Origin: Flavisolibacter tropicus
Lineage (GTDB): Bacteria > Bacteroidota > Bacteroidia > Chitinophagales > Chitinophagaceae
Assembly: GCF_001644645.1 (NCBI RefSeq)
Contig: NZ_CP011390.1
Span: 2,108,001-2,172,000 of the forward strand
Length of the DNA stretch: 64,000 nt
Direction of reading: 5' to 3'
Part shown: positions 57,033-64,000 of the stretch, in pieces
Numbering within the stretch: position 1 is the first letter of the stretch
Layout: each line of letters starts with the position of its first letter
Program-made: the position numbers and the translations under genes
Notes under the pieces: generated by a model
The model's input: only the letters and a program-made list of their open reading frames with translations
Told to the model about the DNA's origin: nothing
The model's database searches: none

Positions 57033-57826
57033 TATTCATTGCTATAGGGATCGGATCGTTATGTAAACTATCATTAATAAAAGAAAATACAATTAGTACT
57101 GTGATAAAGGCGTAAGCCACACTTGCGCAAATCGATTTTAAACAGTGAGTTGACGATCAGTAAAGCTAAATGCAATCTAGTGGCTTCTCTTGAAGAGGTG
57201 TAGCGTTTCTCTGTTCAACAAAGCTTTGCCGGCTGCGCCCCAGTATTATTACAATCGAGGTAGACTCGAGCAAATAGCGGCCCCTACAGCAACTTGGGGC
57301 TTTACCTGTTATCCAAAAGAGAAGTAAAGAGGCCTGGATATTTATATAGCTACTAGGGACAATTTTAAGAGAAAAGGACCTCATTCCTTCCAAGCAAAGG
57401 TGATCTTCACCTTAATCATCAATCTAGAAAAAGCCTAAAGGAAATTTGAGCTGAAATGCATAGAAAAGTCATTCAATTGGGCAAAAAAGCACTGGTGCAT
57501 GTATTATTGATGAATTATATACAAAACTAGTATAGAAATTTTTATCAGCTTTTTATATAACTGAGTTTGAAATTGAACCTAGGCTTCCCTATTATTTTGA
57601 AGTTTGATTTCAGTTCTATGTATTTTTTGTAAAGGAAGCCCTTAGAAGAATGAGTATCCTTAAAGGCTTCATAAGAACAAGATTTAAAACTAAATCAATT
57701 AAAAAGATAAGTTTTTGATACCAAAATTACATTTTGAAGCATTTTCTAAGTTAAAAACATCAATCCCTCCCCTCTTCATAATATGTTTGACAACTCAAAT
57801 CTTCTACCATCACGCTTGGTGGACAC

Positions 57827-60800
57827 CTATGATTTGACTATCCCAAACGTTTCTAACTCGATGTATTTAGCTCTATATATTGTTGATGGAATTTTCTTTT
57901 GCAGCAATATGTGGAAGTTTTCGTCATGGGTAGACAAGATAATTTGCTTGTTCAAATTATTCACAATACTGCGAAACAAGTCAATAGTCGAAAGAATATT
58001 GATACTATCCATTGATTGGATAGGGTCATCAATAAATATGCAATCTATTGGGTTACCATCATCGTCGGTTGCATTCAATGCTTTTGCTAAGAATATGCTC
58101 AAACTCAAGATATTCATTTGAGCAGTGCTGAAATATAAGTTAGGTATAACGAAGGTTTTGCCGTCGTCGTTTACAAAAACATTCATTTTTGGTTTATCTC
58201 CAGTAAAATCACATTTGAATTTTATCTGTCGATATTCGGGGTGGGGGTCAATTTTCTGGTAAAGCTTATTTATCAAATCTTCATAGAAGAATGATTGGAT
58301 CTGAGTATCAATAAACGCCGCTAGTTTCTCCTTTTCGTTTAGCAATTCTTTACCTACTGTATTCCGGTAGAAGTTGATCTCAGAATTCAATTCATCTCTT
58401 TTAGCCATGTTCCTATTGTAAGTTAGGAAAGGAAGAACATTCTTTTTATATTCTTCAGCCCGTTTTAAGAGATTAATCTTTATAATCAAATTATCAAGCA
58501 GAGCAGTTTCTAATGCCTTTCTAGTGCTCAAATTTTCAGCAATAATTTCACCTTCAATGCCAAACTTCCGATTAGGAAAGATCTCATCAATTAGAGAAAT
58601 ATAAGAACGTTGGTCAGCCTCCAACTGTTTTAATTGGGCTAAATACGTTACCAACTCATTTTCTACAGAAGATAAATTTTGAGCATCAACATGTTTTACA
58701 TTCTCATCCAGTTCTGCTTGTAACATTGATAAGGTATTCTGAAGAGAACTGAGTTGCTTCCTAGTCTGCTCCTCAACCAGTCCAATATAAGTAGAGTCAA
58801 TTGAAGTGAGATTATGATCGGTTATATACTGATTAACTTTTAAATATGTAATTGTAGACTTTGATTTCAAGATTTCGCTCTCTGCCGATGCAAGTTTTTG
58901 ATTTAATTCATTTATTGTCTTTATCCATTGGTCAATATTGGCTGAGCACTCACTTTCTTCAGCTTCTAAAATCTCAAATTGTTGCGACAAAATGTCTAAT
59001 TCATTCGTGATCTGGGTTGAGTATTGAAGTAATGTCTTTCCACCGAGCTGGGACAGAGTGGCATTAAGCGCTGCTTGTTTAACGTTTAAGTTTTTGCTCT
59101 CTAACTCAAGATTGATTTGAATCTGCGCATTATCCCTTGTTAATACTTGAAGCTTTTCACGAGCAAGAGCTAGTTTCTCACTATTTGAAGAGATTATTTG
59201 TTCCCGCAATAAGCTTATTTCATTGAGGATTTGCTGTAACTCTTTTTCTTTTTCACTTTTAGTTGAAAATAAAATCTGTAAGCGGTCAGAAAGTAAAGGG
59301 TTATTTAATATTGATTTCGAAAGTGACTCGTGACTTTCAAACGATGAACTACAAAGTGGACAATGGTCGGACTTTTGTCTGTCCACAAGCTCAGTGCCTA
59401 ATATAATAATTCTTCTGATATCATCTTGAAGTTTAAGCTGCATGCTACTTTCAGCCTCAAGTGTATCAAGCTCTTTTCGTATTTGGATAACGTTTTGCTG
59501 CAGAGCATGGATCAGATTAACTTTTGGTAAGAGCTCAAAATCGCTTAATGTTATTTCACTGAACTCATACTTCTTTATGGCGGCAATCTCATTTTCAAGT
59601 TGTCGAATATTAGCTTCCTGACTGTTCGTGTCTTGAGCAGCTCTATTGAAATCAACTCTCAGTTCATTGATTTTTGCCTCTAATTGCTCTACCTCTGTGG
59701 TTGAATTAGTTACTAAATGAGCTAAGCCTGGATAGGCTGCATGCCGCTTAAACAAATCGTTTTGTCTTCGTAGACTGTCATTTTTCCGCTTTCGAAGTGC
59801 CTCTTGTCGTGTCTGCTCCTGATTAAGTTTATTTTGCGCGTCTATAAGGTCTGCGCGAGTGGACTTTTGGAAAGATTCATTGTCCCTAATAATTTGGAGG
59901 AGATCAAAATATTCAGGAAGTATAGATACAATTGATTGAAGTTCTTTTTGAATAGCAAGTTGCGACTTTATCTTGGTATCACAATTGACAATTAGGTTTT
60001 TGCTAGTATTTATCGTATTAAAAGTTGCCTTGATACTATTTAACTTATCTATTTCCGTGGACAGTTTTAAGGCTGAGTTCCTCGATTCATTGTATTCATT
60101 AACCTTAAGCTTAAGCTGCTTTACTTTCTCTATTGTTGATTTCGAGATAGTTGCTTCGGCTTCAAGAGCAAGGATCTTGTCCGCAATTGTATTAGAAAAA
60201 GCAAGTAGCTCGCTATCATTGCTATTCCCAGCTAGCCTATTAACAGATACATTCAATCCATTAAGTTCATCAACGACGGCATTTACTTTTTCTAAGATTG
60301 AATCATCCATATCCAATGGAAGTTCAAGTTGAATTTTATTAAGTTCGTCTTCGAGGCGATTTAATTTTTCGGTGTTAATTTTAATTAAATAAAGGATGTT
60401 GCTATAGGCATTATCAAGTTCCTTGTCGCCGAATAGAGCCATGAACTTATTATAGCGCCCCTCTGGCTGGTCTTCTTTTAAGAAAGCATCTATACTTTCT
60501 TGTGAAAGAATGACGTCTCTAAAAAAATGATTCTCAGTAATTTTTTCATCAAATCCATAATCACTACTATCAATCCGTATTGGGCTTGGAATTTTACGTT
60601 CTTTGATTGCATCTGGATTTGCTAAGTGAATTCTAACGAAACCAGGAAGGCTGTCAGGACTATTTTTATTACGAATAAACCGCAATGGACTTTTACTTTC
60701 GTCTAGCTCGAATTTCAGTTGCTTTTCATCTTGAGCATAGGCACGATTCAAAGCATCTCTTCTAACGAAACGATAGATGTTATTTGTGTAGCACCATTCA

Positions 60801-60955
60801 ACAGCATCATAGAAAGAAGTCTTTCCAAAACCGTTCGGTGCATATATCGATATAAAGTCTGCGGTTGACTTATCATTCAAAGTGAAGTCAAACGTGCAAT
60901 CTGTAACTTTTGAGTATGCTCGGAATGCCTGTATCTCAACCTTTTTAATCTTCAT
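57827..60955 (-). CDS. Rad50/SMC-like ATPase of an ABC-3C-type system
   Basis: 1042 residues. The ABC ATPase head is split: Walker A A-P-N-G-F-G-K-T-S (39-47) at the N-terminus and Walker B I-F-I-D-D-P-I-Q-S-M-D near 975. In between lie long coiled coils with a zinc-hook C-P-L-C at 532-535, as in Rad50/SbcC. The family organisation and the neighbouring genes point to the ATPase of an ABC-three-component conflict system, probably sensing DNA or RNA ends. It overlaps the upstream gene by 4 bp. Confidence 0.88.
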   Translation of the reverse strand: MKIKKVEIQAFRAYSKVTDCTFDFTLNDKSTADFISIYAPNGFGKTSFYDAVEWCYTNNIYRFVRRDALNRAYAQDEKQLKFELDESKSPLRFIRNKNSPDSLPGFVRIHLANPDAIKERKIPSPIRIDSSDYGFDEKITENHFFRDVILSQESIDAFLKEDQPEGRYNKFMALFGDKELDNAYSNILYLIKINTEKLNRLEDELNKIQLELPLDMDDSILEKVNAVVDELNGLNVSVNRLAGNSNDSELLAFSNTIADKILALEAEATISKSTIEKVKQLKLKVNEYNESRNSALKLSTEIDKLNSIKATFNTINTSKNLIVNCDTKIKSQLAIQKELQSIVSILPEYFDLLQIIRDNESFQKSTRADLIDAQNKLNQEQTRQEALRKRKNDSLRRQNDLFKRHAAYPGLAHLVTNSTTEVEQLEAKINELRVDFNRAAQDTNSQEANIRQLENEIAAIKKYEFSEITLSDFELLPKVNLIHALQQNVIQIRKELDTLEAESSMQLKLQDDIRRIIILGTELVDRQKSDHCPLCSSSFESHESLSKSILNNPLLSDRLQILFSTKSEKEKELQQILNEISLLREQIISSNSEKLALAREKLQVLTRDNAQIQINLELESKNLNVKQAALNATLSQLGGKTLLQYSTQITNELDILSQQFEILEAEESECSANIDQWIKTINELNQKLASAESEILKSKSTITYLKVNQYITDHNLTSIDSTYIGLVEEQTRKQLSSLQNTLSMLQAELDENVKHVDAQNLSSVENELVTYLAQLKQLEADQRSYISLIDEIFPNRKFGIEGEIIAENLSTRKALETALLDNLIIKINLLKRAEEYKKNVLPFLTYNRNMAKRDELNSEINFYRNTVGKELLNEKEKLAAFIDTQIQSFFYEDLINKLYQKIDPHPEYRQIKFKCDFTGDKPKMNVFVNDDGKTFVIPNLYFSTAQMNILSLSIFLAKALNATDDDGNPIDCIFIDDPIQSMDSINILSTIDLFRSIVNNLNKQIILSTHDENFHILLQKKIPSTIYRAKYIELETFGIVKS

Positions 60956-61500
60956 TTGCCCAATTTTGTAGAGATTGCTTGTAATAATACATCTGCCTCT
61001 GCTCTTCTTCCATTGCCCCTTTTAAGACTAGTTTTGCTAAGAAGGTTCCATATTGGTGAACTGGAAGTGTAGTCACCCTTAATTTTACCTCTTTGTACTG
61101 TCCGAAGTGGCAAATCTTTGTTTGTAATATGATCTATTACCAAATCCTCAATTGTAAGGTCATTCACTTCCTTATTAAACTGGTCAATAACAATTTTTCG
61201 ACTTGAGAAGCGGTCATTTTCAATTTTGTATTTCAGGTGTTGGTCTACCTTTATTGTTGAGATATACATTATGTAAATGTTCCATTTCTCAAAGTCGTTG
61301 CTGAGGTAAGGTTGATAATATGCCGCAATTGAACCGGAAATCTTATCCCAATAATTCGAGAGTAGCTCATTACTTGAAACCTGAACTATGAATAAGCTGA
61401 TAAGCCCCCTATAATCAATTGATTTGAACTTTATGAACAAATCTTTATACTCGTCCTTTAGTATGGCTATAATGTCAGGGGTGTTGTTGGAGTAAACCAT
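60952..61500 (-). CDS. middle component (MC-like) of the ABC-3C-type operon
   Basis: 182 residues, helical, without leader or recognised catalytic site. Its position between the peptidase and the ATPase, overlapping both (26 bp and 4 bp), is that of the ABC-3C middle component, which bridges effector and ATPase. The C-terminal part is basic with S-L-K-R-G-N-G-R-R-A-E. The call rests on context more than on sequence. Confidence 0.62.
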   Translation of the reverse strand: MVYSNNTPDIIAILKDEYKDLFIKFKSIDYRGLISLFIVQVSSNELLSNYWDKISGSIAAYYQPYLSNDFEKWNIYIMYISTIKVDQHLKYKIENDRFSSRKIVIDQFNKEVNDLTIEDLVIDHITNKDLPLRTVQRGKIKGDYTSSSPIWNLLSKTSLKRGNGRRAEADVLLQAISTKLGK

Positions 61501-62788
61501 TGAATTCCGTCTGTAATGTTTTAAAAAGTTCGTCTTCTGTCAGTGTTGAAAAATTTTTGTAATCTGTCTCCTTTCCGATTATGCATATAGCCTGAAAAGC
61601 ATGCAGATGGTACAATTTATAGGCTTTCAATGGATGACCGATGCCGTCATCAATTTTCAATTCTCCTGATTGCACCCTGTTATCGCGTACTAAATCAGTA
61701 ACCATACCTTCAGGAATAAACGGTTTTATAGGTTTTCTATTCGTACTAACTATCACCTTACCGCCCTTTTTTAACCCTTTGTAATCAGACCTCATAATAC
61801 TTGGCATTTCTTGAGCCCAGTCCCCATCTGTTCCAGAGAAAATCAAACGATAGCTATTAAATATTTCTTCTAAATTAATATCTGTAATTTTCTTATCCAT
61901 CATTATTCTCATTACAATGAGAAACTCAAGCCATGCAATCCATATGCCTTTCTCGGAAAGACAATAAAGAGCCTGATTATGTACGACAAGACGTTCTTTA
62001 AAGGCATTTTTAATCAGTAGAGGGGTTAAAGGGCTTTGGATTATCTCTTCTCCAATGGCACGAAGATAATCTCTAGTAAAAGCTACATTTTGTTCTATAA
62101 AACACCCTTCTAATTTCATGACCTGCGTTTTCAAGAATGAAAAGCTATATAAATAGTGCGGTAATAATTCTTTAAGGTGAACACTATTGTCCGAAATAAT
62201 CTCTTCAAAGAATTTGATCGGCATAAATTCTACTCTGCTCAATTGCTCATTTTTGGCGGCCATTCGGGATTGAATGCCTATCAAAAAGATTCGCTCACCC
62301 TCAATAAAAAAAATTCCACCACCTGATTGCCCTACAATTTCGTCATAGTTTGCATTCCCACCTACGACTGCTTCAATATATCCATGCTCGCCAGTTTGGA
62401 CAACCTCAATGTCGTTTAAACGAAGTTGGTAGGTTTTGTCACTGCGCACTTCTGGGTATCCGGCTAGTTTCAATGTTTTGCTGAAACTAACAGGATCGTT
62501 AATTATCAAGAGCTGCAGACCCTTTTCTGCAAATTTGACCTTAATAATCGCTGCATCTTTATTTGGGTCTTTATGAATAAATGGCTGCTCTATAACTTCA
62601 AGAGCCACCTCAACTAAATGTCCGTGGTCATCTAAATAATGAGCAGCCACCTGCACAGTTTGATTCGAAATAAGATTATGCTTACACGTAAGAACGTATA
62701 GATAGTCGGTTGTTGCGCCATTGAAAAGGCAACCGCTACCGTTATTCACCATAACAGTGAAGTGGGCCAAGGTATCGTTATTAATCAC
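61475..62788 (-). CDS. trypsin-like peptidase with ABC-3C-type C-terminal region
   Basis: 437 residues. The N-terminal ~200 are a trypsin-like serine protease with a complete triad: His37 in C-K-H-N, Asp78 in K-D-A-A, Ser155 in G-Q-S-G-G-G. The remaining ~235 residues are helical and fit the C-terminal adaptor through which ABC-3C effectors are held by the other components. There is no leader, so it acts in the cytosol. It starts at GTG and overlaps the metallo-beta-lactamase gene by 8 bp. Cleavage of host proteins on activation would be the expected outcome. Confidence 0.78.
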   Translation of the reverse strand: MINNDTLAHFTVMVNNGSGCLFNGATTDYLYVLTCKHNLISNQTVQVAAHYLDDHGHLVEVALEVIEQPFIHKDPNKDAAIIKVKFAEKGLQLLIINDPVSFSKTLKLAGYPEVRSDKTYQLRLNDIEVVQTGEHGYIEAVVGGNANYDEIVGQSGGGIFFIEGERIFLIGIQSRMAAKNEQLSRVEFMPIKFFEEIISDNSVHLKELLPHYLYSFSFLKTQVMKLEGCFIEQNVAFTRDYLRAIGEEIIQSPLTPLLIKNAFKERLVVHNQALYCLSEKGIWIAWLEFLIVMRIMMDKKITDINLEEIFNSYRLIFSGTDGDWAQEMPSIMRSDYKGLKKGGKVIVSTNRKPIKPFIPEGMVTDLVRDNRVQSGELKIDDGIGHPLKAYKLYHLHAFQAICIIGKETDYKNFSTLTEDELFKTLQTEFNGLLQQHP

Positions 62789-63860
62789 AATTAAAATTTA
62801 GTTCTGAAACTTCACCAACTAAAAACTGGTTTGAATCACAGTCTGACTTTGTGAAAATCTTTGCTGTTAACTCAGGGTAATTAAAGAGAATTTTTGGGTT
62901 GTTACAGCAACCAATTATTCTAGCCAAGCATTGCTTGTCAGGTAAGTTGTGAATTTGTCCATTTGAACTGATGATAAAGACAGAGCTATCTAAGATCTTT
63001 AGAAGCTCCTTAGAAGTGTTAAACTTGCTACCGTGATGGCTGACTTTTACAAACTCAGCGGTGAGCCTTTTAGTTGAATCGAAACCGAAATGTCTAAGAC
63101 CTTCTATAATAACACTTGGGTGGGCATCTGCAAGGAACAAGAAATTTTTTGTTCCATACGTTAGAATAAATGCAATTGAGCTGCCATTATGAACGGAATC
63201 ATCTTCTAAGAATTGATCGTCTTTAATGTGATCTGCAATTGATTTGGAGTAGTCATTGCTTTTAGATGTATTAAGGGATTGATCCTCGGACTTCCATTTA
63301 TTTAACAACAACTGAACTCTATCTTTCGAGGGTGAAAGAATTCTGAATGTTAAACCAAAAACAGTATGTTCCTGCTCTTGTAAAATTAGCCGCCTTTCCC
63401 AGAGCTGGTTTGTAGTAGCGTACGTTTCAAACGTTGCGCCTTGCCTGATACTTGTATTATTGTTATCTCTAATATTTAATACAATGTCAAAATCATCTTG
63501 TTGCTTTTGATGAATATACTCACTTATCAAACGACCACTATTAAACCAAATTTTACCTATCAATTTGGAAAAAGAAGGGTCCTGTTCAAACCATTTCAGC
63601 AACCCCCCAATATGATCGTCGTCAACGTGAGTTAAAATCAACAAATCAATCTTATGGTTGCAATCTACTTCATTGAGCTTTTTTAAATTCTCAATTTCAT
63701 GTCCTAAATCCCCAAATACGGCTTTACCTTTTTTATCTTTGGACTGATAGGTTGAGCCAATTCCTCCATCAATCAAAATATTTCTAGGTTTGCTTTCTTC
63801 GTCTATCAAAGTGATCCATATGGCATCTCCATTAGATGCTTTCAAAAACTTAACTTTCAT
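62781..63860 (-). CDS. ComEC-like metallo-beta-lactamase-fold hydrolase
   Basis: 359 residues, first gene of the leftward operon. It carries the H-x-D-x-D-H variant metal motif (T-H-V-D-D-D-H, His78 to His83) typical of ComEC-type rather than classical MBL enzymes, then L-F-L-A-D-A-H-P and V-S-H-H-G-S. No membrane helices, so it is a free-standing domain. A nuclease or phosphodiesterase role is plausible. MBL proteins are recurrent effectors in ABC-3C and other conflict operons. Confidence 0.82.
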   Translation of the reverse strand: MKVKFLKASNGDAIWITLIDEESKPRNILIDGGIGSTYQSKDKKGKAVFGDLGHEIENLKKLNEVDCNHKIDLLILTHVDDDHIGGLLKWFEQDPSFSKLIGKIWFNSGRLISEYIHQKQQDDFDIVLNIRDNNNTSIRQGATFETYATTNQLWERRLILQEQEHTVFGLTFRILSPSKDRVQLLLNKWKSEDQSLNTSKSNDYSKSIADHIKDDQFLEDDSVHNGSSIAFILTYGTKNFLFLADAHPSVIIEGLRHFGFDSTKRLTAEFVKVSHHGSKFNTSKELLKILDSSVFIISSNGQIHNLPDKQCLARIIGCCNNPKILFNYPELTAKIFTKSDCDSNQFLVGEVSELNFNCD

Positions 63861-64000
63861 AAGTACATAGCAGTCTTTTGGTAAAAATTGAGCAAATCTT
63901 TAATATGAGGTCTGTAAAACACAGCCTGCATTTTGTCAATTTGTCTGATAGCAAATTTAAAAAAAGTTTATATACTCTAGATATGAGTGGCGAGACCCGT
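63861..64000. promoter_or_regulatory. upstream region of the ABC-3C-type operon (window end)
   Basis: 140 bp that should carry the promoter of the leftward operon. No clear -7/-33 pair assigned. The last bases (GAGTGGCGAGACCCGT), read leftward, could be the end of a tRNA cut by the window, but too little is visible. Confidence 0.35.

Larger units (their letters stand above)
56344..57826. other. 1.48-kb AT-rich stretch between the two convergent modules
   Basis: No convincing gene. It holds the hairpin at 56358-56404 and a decayed copy of the tiny membrane gene (about 56901-57032). A short leftward frame at 57166-57393 lacks start context or any recognisable domain. The stretch looks like eroded accessory DNA. 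Confidence 0.6.

Noticed and set aside
57166..57393. 75-residue leftward frame in the spacer
   Set aside because: No domain, no start signal, AT-rich eroded surroundings.
57783..58121. 112-residue rightward frame
   Set aside because: Antisense to the 3' end of the Rad50-like ATPase gene.
63980..64000. tRNA at the right edge
   Set aside because: Only ~16 bases are visible, too few for a call.

Overview
The window looks like a chromosomal segment of a Bacteroidota bacterium, most probably family Chitinophagaceae. The pointers are the AT-rich base composition with few visible Shine-Dalgarno sequences, paired LytS-type kinases with a LytTR regulator, a DUF6728 small protein, PorT-like and Omp85 barrels, and the four-gene ligase/helicase/exonuclease/PdeM repair cluster. 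This is inference from gene content; there is no rRNA gene to confirm it.

Layout. 1-7.1 kb: a lipoprotein alpha-2-macroglobulin (cut by the window edge) divergent from pbpC. 7.1-11.4 kb: an intergenic stretch with an 11-nt periodic palindromic array, a GIN-domain lipoprotein, guaA and a periplasmic binding-fold protein. 11.6-18.6 kb: a DNA-repair cluster (MBL exonuclease, ATP-dependent ligase, Lhr-type helicase, PdeM) followed by a histone-deacetylase-family protein. 18.6-25.8 kb: a DUF5916 outer-membrane protein, an XRE/S24 repressor with two identical operator-like sites in its promoter, surE, a small membrane protein, lpxB, DUF6728, a small unknown gene and an FRG-domain protein. 26.3-29.2 kb: two tandem LytS-type kinases (one with a decayed ATP site, one with a 5' frameshift) and a LytTR regulator. 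29.6-43.8 kb: a hemerythrin-like protein, a PorT-like barrel, an M14-type peptidase, a small secreted protein, an OmpA-family protein, an orphan receiver, two paralogous PAS kinases, an Omp85 barrel and a large MscS channel.

44.1-63.9 kb is an accessory island that looks like a defence/conflict region. It opens with a tRNA-3'-end-like remnant, an unknown winged-helix-like gene and a tiny membrane protein. A five-gene plus-strand module (45.77-56.34 kb) follows: a SIR2-like protein ending in an effector-associated domain (EAD), an nSTAND-type NTPase with a beta-propeller-like tail, an EAD-CHAT protease, a 1396-residue fusion of N-acetylmuramoyl-L-alanine amidase, caspase and SGNH hydrolase, and a 258-residue protein I do not recognise. 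A decayed copy of the tiny membrane gene lies on the far side. Then comes a converging four-gene minus-strand operon: ComEC-like MBL, trypsin-like peptidase with a long C-terminal region, a small middle component, and a Rad50-like ATPase. It has the layout of an ABC-three-component (ABC-3C) system.

The strongest candidate for an undescribed system is the five-gene module. The EAD regions of the SIR2-like and CHAT proteins align with each other. My reading is that an NTPase switch licenses two EAD-linked effectors, and that the amidase-caspase-SGNH protein is a third, proteolytically controlled effector. The domain content is visible in the sequence; the mechanism is inference.
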